A stretch of DNA of 18,222 nucleotides, from positions 1-18,222 of the forward strand of contig CAVCTM010000035.1 in assembly GCA_963605115.1 (NCBI GenBank), read 5' to 3'. The notes under the pieces were generated by a model that worked only from the letters and a program-made list of their open reading frames with translations, ran no database searches and was not told where the DNA came from. Positions 6,839 through 14,310 of this stretch are shown here, piece after piece. The position numbers and the translations under genes were made by a program. Positions within the stretch are counted from its first letter, which is position 1; every line of letters begins with the position of its first letter. The DNA comes from SVKR01 sp963605115. Lineage in GTDB: Bacteria > Bacillota > Clostridia > Oscillospirales > Oscillospiraceae.

Positions 6839-7612
6839 TCAGCCCACCGTCAGCCGGAAGGGGAGGAAGAGCTCCACGTCCGTGCCGCAGCCGGGGACGC
6901 TCTGGATGCTGAGACCGTATTCCGCCCCGTAGCGGTATTTGATGCGCTTGTCCACATTCTGGAGCCCCAGTCCGCTGCGTCTGCCGCTGGCGGACACGGG
7001 ACGGTCCGGCTGCTCCTCGCCCGCGACGGTGCGGCGCAGCGCCGCAAGCGCGGCGGCGTCCATGCCGCAGCCGTTGTCGGACACCGTGATGCGCAGGTTC
7101 CCCTCCGCGCGGCGCACCGCGACGGACACGATGCCGCCGGAGGTGATGGCGGAAAAGCCATGGATGATCGCGTTTTCCACGACGGGCTGGAGCGAGAGCT
7201 TCGGCAGCAGCGCTTCGAGCACGCCCTCGTCCCCGCCGAGGTCCGTTTGCAGCGTAAAGCGGTCGGAAAAGCGATAGCGCTGGATCGCAACATAGTTTTT
7301 CAGGTTTTCCAGCTCCTCCCGGAGCGTTACGATGTCGCTTTTTCCGCTGATGCTGTAGCGGAAAAAGCGGCTGAGCGCCTGCGCTGCGGCGGCGATGTCG
7401 GGCGAGCCCTCCATGAGCGCCTGCCCGCGGATGCATTCGAGCGTGTTGTAGAGAAAATGGGGGTTGATCTGGTTTTGCAGCGCCGTTAAGTTTGCCTGCT
7501 TCATCAGCAGCTCCTGCTCATAGTCGCGCTGCTGCTGCTCGCGCGCGGCGGCGATGCGCTCCGCGACGAGGCGCTCGAATTTTTCCTCCGTTAAGATGAT
7601 GAGCCGTCCCAT
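6839..7612 (-). CDS. Soluble YesM/LytS-type sensor histidine kinase
   Basis: A 257-residue kinase of the His_kinase (PF06580) type. The phospho-acceptor is H52 in NQINPHFLYNTLE (47-59); the ATP-binding domain shows VVENAIIHG (144-152), SDNGCGMD (178-185) and SGLGLQNVDKRIKYRYG (213-229). Residues 9-47 are a charged helix, probably a coiled coil. Family members are normally over 500 residues with two membrane helices and an outer sensor domain; all of that is absent, so this kinase must get its signal from a partner. The ATG has AAGGAG 12 bases upstream; the start is 23 bp after the stop of the first response regulator. It likely phosphorylates the two flanking regulators. Confidence 0.9.
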   Translation of the reverse strand: MGRLIILTEEKFERLVAERIAAAREQQQRDYEQELLMKQANLTALQNQINPHFLYNTLECIRGQALMEGSPDIAAAAQALSRFFRYSISGKSDIVTLREELENLKNYVAIQRYRFSDRFTLQTDLGGDEGVLEALLPKLSLQPVVENAIIHGFSAITSGGIVSVAVRRAEGNLRITVSDNGCGMDAAALAALRRTVAGEEQPDRPVSASGRRSGLGLQNVDKRIKYRYGAEYGLSIQSVPGCGTDVELFLPFRLTVG

Positions 7613-7635
7613 AAAGTGCTCACGCTCCTTTTTCT

Positions 7636-9216
7636 CTATCGGAATATTCTTGCATACTGCGCCGGGGCGACGCCCACGAGACGCTTGAATTCGCGCTTGA
7701 ACTCCCGCTCGCCGGAAAAGCCGAGCTCCGCGGCGAGCGCGCGGTCCGGTCTGCGCCCGGCGCGCAGATATGCCTTGGCGTGCTCGATGCGCCGTTCCGC
7801 GGCGAAGGCGGCGTAGTCCCCGCCCGTGCGCCGCAGCAGCAGCTCGCGCAGCGCCTCCGGCTCCAGTCCCGCCGCGGCAGCCGCCGACTCCAGGCCCGGC
7901 AGCGTTCCGCCGCAGGCGGCGAGCTGGCGCTCCAAAATGTCGAGCACGGCGCGCTCGCGCGCAAGCTCTAAGCTGCGGATGCGCTCCATCTCCTCCGTGA
8001 ACACGCGGGTGAACGCCGGGATATACTCCGTCACGCGCGTGCAGTTATCGAGCCTCCGGCGCATTTCGCGCACGGCGCGCTCCGGGGCGTCGAACGCGGC
8101 GAGGCGGGCGCGGTTTACGTCCAGAAACGTGTCCAGCAGCGTGCGGATAAACTCGCGCGTTTCGCGGCTGCGCAGAACGTTCATCGGGAAGGAGAAAAGA
8201 CTCTCCGCGCTCCGGCGCAGCGCATCGTCGTCCAGCGCGCGGAAGGCGGCGGTGAATTCGCCGAGCAGCTCCTCGCGCTTTAGGCGCACCGCCTCGTTTG
8301 CGACGCTCGGCAGTTCTCCGGCGGACACGACGCGGCCCGTGCCGTAAAAGATGCGCGCCCATTCCGCGTCGCGGACGGAGAGGCGGGCGCGGGCGAGCTG
8401 CAAAGGGTCCGTCTCCGGCTCTCCGGCGCAGACCGTGACGCCCATGCCGCCGAACATACCGGCGACGCTCCGCGCCTTTTCGAGCAGCAGCTCCAGACTG
8501 CGCTCGACCTCGCGTGCGCGCTCCGGCGCGTAATTCGCGAGCGCGAGCACGCCCTCGGCGCTCTCGGAGCAGACAAGCTCCATGCAAAGCGGCGCGAGCA
8601 CCGATTCCGTAACGGAGCGGAGCTTCGCCACGACGGAGGAGACGACCTCCTCCTGCCGGGAGCGTTCGAGCTTCGTGAACACCACGCGGAACACGCCGGG
8701 GCGCAGCCGGAGCCCCCACGCCGCGTTCAGCTCCTCGATCGTCCGCGGCGCGGCGCGCAGGGCGTACATGCCCTCCTCGACAAAGGCGGCGCGGCGCGTC
8801 CGCTCGCTGCGCGCGGCGGCGGGGTCGTCCGTGCTGCGCAGGGAGCGCGCGATGAGCGCGAGCGCGGCGTTCAGCTCCGTCTCGTCCACGGGCTTGACAA
8901 GGTAGTCGTCCACGTCGTAGTGGAGGGTGTTACAGGCATAGCGGTAATGCTGGTAGCCGCTGATGATGATGAAGCGGCAGCGCCCGCCCGACTCGCGCAC
9001 GGAGCGGATGACCTCCAGCCCGTCCATCTTCGGCATGGAGATGTCCGTCACGGCAATGTCCGGGCTCTCCGCGGCGATGAGCTCCAGCAGCTCCGCGCCG
9101 TCATGGGCGGTCCCGGCGAGGACCAGCCCCAGCTCGTCCCAGCGGATGATGCGGGCGAGCATATTGCAGATAAAGGGCTCGTCGTCCGCGACGACGACCC
9201 GGAGCCGGTCCGTCAT
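7636..9216 (-). CDS. YesN-type response regulator with AraC DNA-binding domain
   Basis: A 526-residue protein. The receiver (residues 4-125) has the D11/D12 pair, phospho-acceptor D58 in AVTDISMP, S86 and K108 in LVKPVD. A long middle region (130-400) is typical of YesN-like regulators. The C-terminal AraC unit ends AAELGFSGEREFKREF ... GVAPAQYARIF; its first helix-turn-helix (about 450-480) is alanine-rich and poorly conserved. The receiver closely resembles that of the short regulator at 3832-4581 (both carry TDISMP, LxKPxDExEL and the N-terminal ADDE), suggesting they answer to the same kinase. The ATG overlaps the preceding ATPase gene by 4 bp (ATGA), with GGGAGGG six bases upstream. Confidence 0.9.
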   Translation of the reverse strand: MTDRLRVVVADDEPFICNMLARIIRWDELGLVLAGTAHDGAELLELIAAESPDIAVTDISMPKMDGLEVIRSVRESGGRCRFIIISGYQHYRYACNTLHYDVDDYLVKPVDETELNAALALIARSLRSTDDPAAARSERTRRAAFVEEGMYALRAAPRTIEELNAAWGLRLRPGVFRVVFTKLERSRQEEVVSSVVAKLRSVTESVLAPLCMELVCSESAEGVLALANYAPERAREVERSLELLLEKARSVAGMFGGMGVTVCAGEPETDPLQLARARLSVRDAEWARIFYGTGRVVSAGELPSVANEAVRLKREELLGEFTAAFRALDDDALRRSAESLFSFPMNVLRSRETREFIRTLLDTFLDVNRARLAAFDAPERAVREMRRRLDNCTRVTEYIPAFTRVFTEEMERIRSLELARERAVLDILERQLAACGGTLPGLESAAAAAGLEPEALRELLLRRTGGDYAAFAAERRIEHAKAYLRAGRRPDRALAAELGFSGEREFKREFKRLVGVAPAQYARIFR

Positions 9217-10208
9217 GCGCCGCCCTCCCCGCCGACGTGACCGCAGCGGCAGTAGTGGGTGCCGCCGAGGTGACGCAGCGTGTCCGCCACGTCCTCGCGC
9301 CGGCAGTCCGCCGTGGCGTAAGGGCAGCGCGCGCGGAACTTGCAGCCGGTCGGCAGCGCGGAGAGGTCCGCCGAGCAGCCGGGGATGGGCGATAAGCGCT
9401 CAAACTCCATCGACATATCCGGCATGGCGGCGAAGAGCCCCAGCGTGTAAGGGTGCGCCGCGTGCTCGAAAATTTCCTCGATGCTGCCGTATTCGATGAT
9501 CTCCCCGGCGTACATGACCGCGACGGAGTCGCAGTTTTCGGCGACGATGCCGAGGTCGTGGGTGATGAGGAGCATCGCCATGTTCTTCTCCTCGCGCAGA
9601 GACTGGATCATATCCAGCACCTGTGCCTGAATGGTGACGTCCAGATTCGTCGTCGGCTCGTCGGCGACGAGCAGGTCCGGGCTGCATGCAAGCGCGATGG
9701 CGATGACCACGCGCTGGCGCATGCCGGTGGAAAACTGGTAAGGGTATTCACCCGCACGGTCGGCGGAAATGCCGACGCGCTCCAACATCTCGGCGGCGCG
9801 GTCGGCGGCTGTGTGGCGGGGGAGATGCTGATGAAGCGCGAGGACCTCCGCGATCTGGCTGCCGACCGTGCGCGTCGGGTTCAGGGCGCTCACGGGGTCG
9901 GCGAACACGACGGAGATGCGCGCGCCGCGCAGATGCTGAAGCTCCGCGTCCGACATTGTGAGGATGTCGCGCCCGTCAAACTCGATCTCGCCGCCGCGGA
10001 TAAAAGCGGCGGGCTTCGGGAGCAGGCGCACGAGGGATTTGGCGAGCGTCGTTTTGCCCGCGCCGGTCTCTCCGACGAGTCCGAGCACCTCGCCGCGCGC
10101 AAGGGAGAACGACACGCGGTTCACCGCATGCGTCACATCCTCGCCCGACCCGTATTCCACGACCAGCTCCCTGACCGAGAGAAGCGGTTTTTTGTTGTTG
10201 TCGTCCAT
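9213..10208 (-). CDS. Second OppD/DppD-like oligopeptide ABC ATPase (first gene of the regulatory operon)
   Basis: A 331-residue ATPase: Walker A GETGAGKTT (46-54), signature STGMRQR (160-166), Walker B LLVADEP (179-185) and H217. The Q-loop reads VFADP (101-105), with Ala at the place of the normally fixed glutamine. The C-terminal domain has the OppD/DppD cysteine set (C289, C295, C302, C320, C322); in this family such cysteines can hold an iron-sulfur cluster. It resembles OppD at 11287-12273 along its whole length, so it is probably a local duplicate. It has no OppF partner of its own and is in the operon with the two-component genes. It may serve as an alternative ATPase for the adjacent importer or as a regulatory link. 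The ATG has GGAGAAGG nine bases upstream. Confidence 0.88.
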   Translation of the reverse strand: MDDNNKKPLLSVRELVVEYGSGEDVTHAVNRVSFSLARGEVLGLVGETGAGKTTLAKSLVRLLPKPAAFIRGGEIEFDGRDILTMSDAELQHLRGARISVVFADPVSALNPTRTVGSQIAEVLALHQHLPRHTAADRAAEMLERVGISADRAGEYPYQFSTGMRQRVVIAIALACSPDLLVADEPTTNLDVTIQAQVLDMIQSLREEKNMAMLLITHDLGIVAENCDSVAVMYAGEIIEYGSIEEIFEHAAHPYTLGLFAAMPDMSMEFERLSPIPGCSADLSALPTGCKFRARCPYATADCRREDVADTLRHLGGTHYCRCGHVGGEGGA

Positions 10209-10248
10209 AAATCTGCGCCTTCTCCGTGAAAACGATTACATACAACAC

Positions 10249-10277
10249 ATTATAGCAGGTAAGCCGGAGAGAGACAA
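10249..10277 (-). promoter_or_regulatory. Promoter of the six-gene regulatory operon
   Basis: On the minus strand, TTGTCT (10272-10277), a 17-bp spacer and an extended consensus -10, TGCTATAAT (TATAAT at 10249-10254), 41 bases before the ATG at 10208. The -35 lies in the loop edge and arm of the inverted repeat at 10263-10296, so the hairpin sequence and the promoter overlap. Confidence 0.75.
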
Positions 10278-10296
10278 GAGGCTGTCTCTCTCCGGC
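10263..10296 (-). terminator. Strong hairpin between oppF and the regulatory operon (weak terminator or operator)
   Basis: A perfect 13-bp stem (GCCGGAGAGAGAC 10263-10275, GTCTCTCTCCGGC 10284-10296) with an 8-base loop, 22 bp after the oppF stop. Only two T follow on the minus strand, so it is a poor intrinsic terminator by itself. It overlaps the -35 box of the next operon, so an operator role is equally possible. Confidence 0.6.
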
Positions 10297-10317
10297 AGAG
10301 GAGAAATGGAGTGAAAA

Positions 10318-11280
10318 TCAGTTCAGTTCATTGATCTCGCGTGCGCGGCAGCAGGCGACGAAGTGGCCCGGCTCGACCTCTTCGAGCGGGATCTGGCAGC
10401 CCGTGCAGCGCTCGTCGGCGTAAAGGCAGCGCTTGGCGAAGCGGCAGCCCGGCTTGGGGTCCACCGGCGAGGTGATCTCGCCCTTTAAGATGATGCGCTC
10501 GCGCTTTCTGCGGATGTTCGTGCTCGGCACGGCGGAGAGCAGCGCCTTGGAGTAAGGGTGCAGCTGGCGCCGGAAAAACTCCTTCGTCGGCGCCTTCTCC
10601 ACGAGCTGACCTAAATACATCACGCAGATATCGTCGCTGATGTGGCGCACGACGGAGAGATCGTGGGTGACGAAAAGATAGGTGAGGTCGTGTTTTTCCT
10701 GAAGGTCCATCAGCAGGTTCAGGATCTGCGCCTGAATGGACACGTCGAGCGCGCTCACCGGCTCGTCGCAGACGATGAACTTCGGGTCCACGGCGAGGGC
10801 ACGGGCGATGCCGACGCGCTGGCGGCGTCCGCCGTCGAGCTCGTGGGGGAACGAGTGCTGAAAGCGCTTTTCCAGACCGACGCGCTCCATGATGTCATAG
10901 GTCACGTCGTCGAGCTCCGCGCGGCGGTATTTGCCGGAGAGATAGAGCGGCTCCTGAATGGTGTCCTTGACCGTGAGGCGCGGATTGAGCGAGGAAAACG
11001 GGTCCTGAAAGATCATCTGCATATCCTCGCGCAGGGCGTTCAGCTGCTTTTTGTTCAGATGCGTGACGTCCTGCCCGCGGAAGAAGATCTGACCGTCCGT
11101 GCTCTCCAGCAGGTGGACCAGCGTTCTGCCGAGGGTGCTCTTGCCGCAGCCGGACTCGCCGACGAGACCCATCGTGGAGCCCTCGGCGATGGAGAAGGTA
11201 ACGTCGTCCACCGCGTGGACCATGCCGCGCGCGGAGCTGAAGTATTTTTTGAGGTTTTTGATCTCGATCAGGTCAGCCAT
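10318..11280 (-). CDS. oppF: Oligopeptide/dipeptide ABC importer ATPase, OppF/DppF type
   Basis: A 320-residue cytoplasmic ATPase that pairs with OppD to power peptide uptake. Walker A GESGCGKST (41-49), Q-loop FQDP (Q92), Walker B VCDEP (170-174), H206 and an OppF-type C-terminal region with PGCRFAKRC (277-285). The signature motif reads LDGGRRQR (148-155), with Asp where Ser is usual. It is the last gene of the importer operon, six bp after oppD, with ribosome site GGAAGGG. Opp and Dpp systems cannot be told apart from sequence alone, so the symbol is a family-level choice. Confidence 0.9.
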   Translation of the reverse strand: MADLIEIKNLKKYFSSARGMVHAVDDVTFSIAEGSTMGLVGESGCGKSTLGRTLVHLLESTDGQIFFRGQDVTHLNKKQLNALREDMQMIFQDPFSSLNPRLTVKDTIQEPLYLSGKYRRAELDDVTYDIMERVGLEKRFQHSFPHELDGGRRQRVGIARALAVDPKFIVCDEPVSALDVSIQAQILNLLMDLQEKHDLTYLFVTHDLSVVRHISDDICVMYLGQLVEKAPTKEFFRRQLHPYSKALLSAVPSTNIRRKRERIILKGEITSPVDPKPGCRFAKRCLYADERCTGCQIPLEEVEPGHFVACCRAREINELN

Positions 11281-11286
11281 AGCGTC

Positions 11287-12273
11287 TTACCCTTCCTTTC
11301 CGTTCCGGCAGCAGCGGCAGAGGTGACCCTCGCCGAGCTCCGCCAGCTCGATCTTTTCCGCGCGGCAGGCATCCGTCGCATAGCGGCAGCGCGGCGCGAA
11401 GGCGCAGCCGGGCGGCAGGTCCGTCGGGTCGGGCGGCAGCCCCTCGATGGGGTGGAGCCGCTCCGTGTCGTGCTCAAGGTCCGGCATGGCGGCGAAGAGC
11501 CCCTGCGTATAGGGGTGCGCCGGCTGCTCGAAAACGTCCTCGATGCCGCCGGACTCCACGATCTCGCCGGCGTAGACGACGGCGACGCGGTCGCAGATCT
11601 CCGCCACGACGCCGAGGTCGTGGGTGATGAGGATGAGCGCGGTGTTGAGGTCGCGGCGGATGCCGGCGATGAGCTCCAGCACCTGCGCCTGAATGGTGAC
11701 GTCCAGCGCGGTGGTCGGCTCGTCGGCGATGAGCAGCTCCGGGTTGCAGGCGATCGCGATCGCGATGACGACGCGCTGCTTCATGCCGCCGGAGAACTGG
11801 TGGGGGTATTCGCCCGCGCGGTCCGGGGAGATGCCGACTTTTTTCAGGATCTCGACAGCCGCCTCGCGCGATTCGCGTTTTTTCATATTCTGGTGCAGGG
11901 CGATGGACTCCGCGATCTGGTCCACGACGGTCTTGACGGGATTGAGCGCCGTCATCGGGTCCTGAAAGATCATGGAGATGGACTTGCCGCGCAGCGCGCG
12001 GATGTCGTGCTCCGGCATGGTCAGGATGTCGCGACCTTTGAAAAGGATCTCGCCCGTCACGCTGCGGACGGCGTGGTCCGGGAGAATGCGCATGATGGTC
12101 TTCGCGATGGTCGTCTTGCCCGCGCCGGTCTCGCCCACGAGACCGAGCGCCTCGCCCGCGGCGAGATCGAAGGAAATGCCGTTTACGGCGTGAACGGGCA
12201 CGCCGTCGGAGGAATACTCCACGCGGAGGTCGCGGATGGAGAGAAACTCCGCGTTCGTTTCGATCGGTTCCAT
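11287..12273 (-). CDS. oppD: Oligopeptide/dipeptide ABC importer ATPase, OppD/DppD type
   Basis: A 328-residue ATPase with all catalytic motifs: Walker A GETGAGKTT (47-55), Q-loop FQDP (Q104), signature SGGMKQR (161-167), Walker B LIADEP (181-186) and H218. The C-terminal cysteine cluster (C290, C296, C303, C319, C321, C322) matches the OppD/DppD class. It starts 22 bp after the oppC stop with AAGGAG upstream and ends six bp before oppF. It energises import of peptides caught by the lipoprotein at 14311-15984. Confidence 0.93.
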   Translation of the reverse strand: MEPIETNAEFLSIRDLRVEYSSDGVPVHAVNGISFDLAAGEALGLVGETGAGKTTIAKTIMRILPDHAVRSVTGEILFKGRDILTMPEHDIRALRGKSISMIFQDPMTALNPVKTVVDQIAESIALHQNMKKRESREAAVEILKKVGISPDRAGEYPHQFSGGMKQRVVIAIAIACNPELLIADEPTTALDVTIQAQVLELIAGIRRDLNTALILITHDLGVVAEICDRVAVVYAGEIVESGGIEDVFEQPAHPYTQGLFAAMPDLEHDTERLHPIEGLPPDPTDLPPGCAFAPRCRYATDACRAEKIELAELGEGHLCRCCRNGKEG

Positions 12274-12295
12274 AGTGTGCTTTTTCTCTCCTTTC

Positions 12296-13183
12296 TCAGT
12301 CCTTCAGCCGCGGGTCCAGCGCGTCGCGGATGGCGTCGCCCAGAAGGTTCAGGCTGAGGAGGGTGATCATGATGAAAATGCCGGGGATGATGACCATGTG
12401 CGGGCTCTCGCGGATGAAGCTGCGCGCGGAGGCGATCATGCTGCCCCACTCCGGGGTCGGCTCCTTGACGCCGAGACCGAGGAAGCTCAGCGTGGAGGCG
12501 GTCAGCGCCGCCTGCGCGATGGACATGGAGATCTGCACGATGATCGGGGAGATGGCGTTCGGCACGAGGTGGCGCATGATGATGCGGCCCGTGGAGCAGC
12601 GCATGATGGTCGCCGCCTCGATATATTCGCTGTCGCGGATCTGGAGGATGTTGGCGCGCATGAGGCGCGCGAAGGGCGGCATGAACGAGATGCCGATGGC
12701 GAGGATGCTGTTGCCGAGACCGGTGCCGAGCACGGTGGCGACGGCGATGGCGCTCACGAGACCGGGGAAGGACTGGAGCACGTCCAGCACGCGCATCAGC
12801 ACGGCGTCGAGCGTTCCGCCGAAGTAGCCGGCGATCGCGCCGATGAAAATGCCGGAGATGGAGGCGATGAGCACCGCGCCGACGCCGATGGAGAGCGTGT
12901 AGCGCGCGCCGTAAAAGATGCGGGACATAATGTCGCGTCCGAGCTCGTCGCAGCCGAACCAGTGCTCGCCGCTCGGCGTCGCGAAGCGGTTTCGCATGTC
13001 GACGGCGGCGTAGTCATATTTCATAATGACCGGGGAGAGCAGGCAGAGCACGATGATGGTGCAGAGCAGCGCAAGACCGATCATCGCTCCGCTGTTGCGC
13101 GAGATGCGCTTCCAGATATAGGGCAGCGAGCCGGGCTTTTTGCTCAGGTCGATGCGGTCTTTTTTAGTCTCCATTGCTGTCAT
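12296..13183 (-). CDS. oppC: Peptide ABC importer permease, OppC/DppC type
   Basis: A 295-residue inner-membrane protein with an N-terminal OppC_N-type region (first helix about 35-55) and the HWFGCDELGRD motif typical of OppC/DppC. The EAA loop, which contacts the ATPases, is seen at RDSEYIEAATIMRCS ... HLVPNAISPIIV (about 181-213). Six hydrophobic segments. The gene overlaps the end of oppB by 20 bp. Two ATG starts are possible, 13183 or 13174; GAGGAGG lies 4 bases before the first and 13 before the second, so the start is uncertain by three codons. Confidence 0.92.
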   Translation of the reverse strand: MTAMETKKDRIDLSKKPGSLPYIWKRISRNSGAMIGLALLCTIIVLCLLSPVIMKYDYAAVDMRNRFATPSGEHWFGCDELGRDIMSRIFYGARYTLSIGVGAVLIASISGIFIGAIAGYFGGTLDAVLMRVLDVLQSFPGLVSAIAVATVLGTGLGNSILAIGISFMPPFARLMRANILQIRDSEYIEAATIMRCSTGRIIMRHLVPNAISPIIVQISMSIAQAALTASTLSFLGLGVKEPTPEWGSMIASARSFIRESPHMVIIPGIFIMITLLSLNLLGDAIRDALDPRLKD

Positions 13184-14129
13184 GGCTCCTCCTCACTTTG
13201 ACATATTTCGCCTTGATGCGCGGGTCGATGAAGGTGTAGACCAGATCCGCGATGAGCATGACCATGGAAAACAGGAAGGCGATGACGATCAGACTGCCCG
13301 TGACGACCGGGTAGTCGCGGCTGTTGATGCCGTTGAGCAGATAGACGCTGAGGCCGCGGATGGAGAAGATCGTCTCCACCACGACGACGCCGCCGATGAG
13401 ACGGCCGAACTGACTGCCGATGACGGTGATGATGGGGATGAGCGCGTTCGCGAGCGCGTGGCCGAAGATGACCTTGCGCTCCGGCAGACCCTTGCTCCAT
13501 GCCGTCGTGATATAGTCGGAGCGGATGACCTCCAGCATGCTCGACCGCGTCTGGCGCGCAATGCCCGCCACGCCCTCCAGCGCCACGCAGACGCAGGGCA
13601 GGATGAAGCACTTCCAGTTATCCGAGCCGTAGCTCGGCAGCCACTTCAGCTTCAGCGAAAACAGCAGCACGAGCATCAGCGCGAGCCAGAAAAGCGGCAT
13701 GGAGTTGCCGATGAGGGTCACGAACATGGAAACGCGGTCCTCGATCGTGTTCGCCTTGACCGCCGAGCGGATGCCGAGCGGCACGCCGATCAGGATCATC
13801 AGCACCATGCCGACGACCGCAATGCGGAACGTGGTCCAGAAGCGCGTCAGCAGCTCCGGACCGACCGGGCTCCCGTTCGTGTAGGAAAGACCGAAGTCGA
13901 GGTGCAGGAACACGTTTTTGATATAATTGAAAAGCCGGGTGAGAAAGGGCTGATTGAGTCCCATGCTCTCGCGGATGGCGTCGAGCTGCTCCTCCGTGAG
14001 CACCTGACCGCTCGCCTGAATGGTGGCGGGGTCGCCGGGGACGAAGTTCATCAGCGTAAAGATGATGACCGTGACCGCGAGGATGATGGGGATCATCATC
14101 AGCAGCCGCTTTATGATGTATTTGACCAT
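13164..14129 (-). CDS. oppB: Peptide ABC importer permease, OppB/DppB type
   Basis: A 321-residue permease beginning MVKYIIKRLLMMIPIILAVT, the usual OppB/DppB first helix, followed by NFVPGDPA. The EAA loop is at RSDYITTAWSKGLPERKVIF (about 205-224). Six hydrophobic segments. The frame is open to 14246, but the 39 extra codons are polar and run into an intergenic hairpin, while the ATG at 14127-14129 has AAGGAGG at a good distance; I therefore start there. It forms the pore with OppC. Confidence 0.93.
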   Translation of the reverse strand: MVKYIIKRLLMMIPIILAVTVIIFTLMNFVPGDPATIQASGQVLTEEQLDAIRESMGLNQPFLTRLFNYIKNVFLHLDFGLSYTNGSPVGPELLTRFWTTFRIAVVGMVLMILIGVPLGIRSAVKANTIEDRVSMFVTLIGNSMPLFWLALMLVLLFSLKLKWLPSYGSDNWKCFILPCVCVALEGVAGIARQTRSSMLEVIRSDYITTAWSKGLPERKVIFGHALANALIPIITVIGSQFGRLIGGVVVVETIFSIRGLSVYLLNGINSRDYPVVTGSLIVIAFLFSMVMLIADLVYTFIDPRIKAKYVKVRRSHDSNGD

Positions 14130-14164
14130 TCCGATTTCCTCCTTCTTTCCGCCGGTTCCGGATG

Positions 14165-14208
14165 CCGGACGGAAGGGCGCCTTTTTCCCAAGATGCGCTT
14201 CCGTCCGG
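14165..14208 (-). other. Intercistronic hairpin 1 (binding-protein gene to oppB)
   Basis: An 11-bp perfect stem (CCGGACGGAAG 14165-14175, CTTCCGTCCGG 14198-14208), extendable by three pairs across a bulge. It sits between the binding-protein stop and the oppB ribosome site. No T-run follows on the minus strand. Confidence 0.65.
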
Positions 14209-14240
14209 GATCCGACGCGGTCCCCCTTTTCGCCGTTTTT

Positions 14241-14272
14241 CCGCACCCGGATCGCAAGCGGTCCGGGTGCGG
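14241..14272 (-). other. Intercistronic hairpin 2 (binding-protein gene to oppB)
   Basis: An 11-bp perfect stem (CCGCACCCGGA 14241-14251, TCCGGGTGCGG 14262-14272) with a 10-base loop, 38 bases beyond the binding-protein stop. On the minus strand it is followed by A-rich, not T-rich, sequence, so it is unlikely to terminate fully. In importer operons such hairpins commonly protect the mRNA of the binding protein, which is needed in excess; that role is inferred. Confidence 0.65.
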
Positions 14273-14310
14273 AAGGGGTGTGAAAAGAGAGATGAGATGG
14301 GTGTTTTTCT

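Noticed and set aside
10642..12357. Plus-strand frame of 571 codons across oppF and oppD
   Set aside because: It runs antisense to two ATPases with intact Walker motifs; a high-GC shadow frame.
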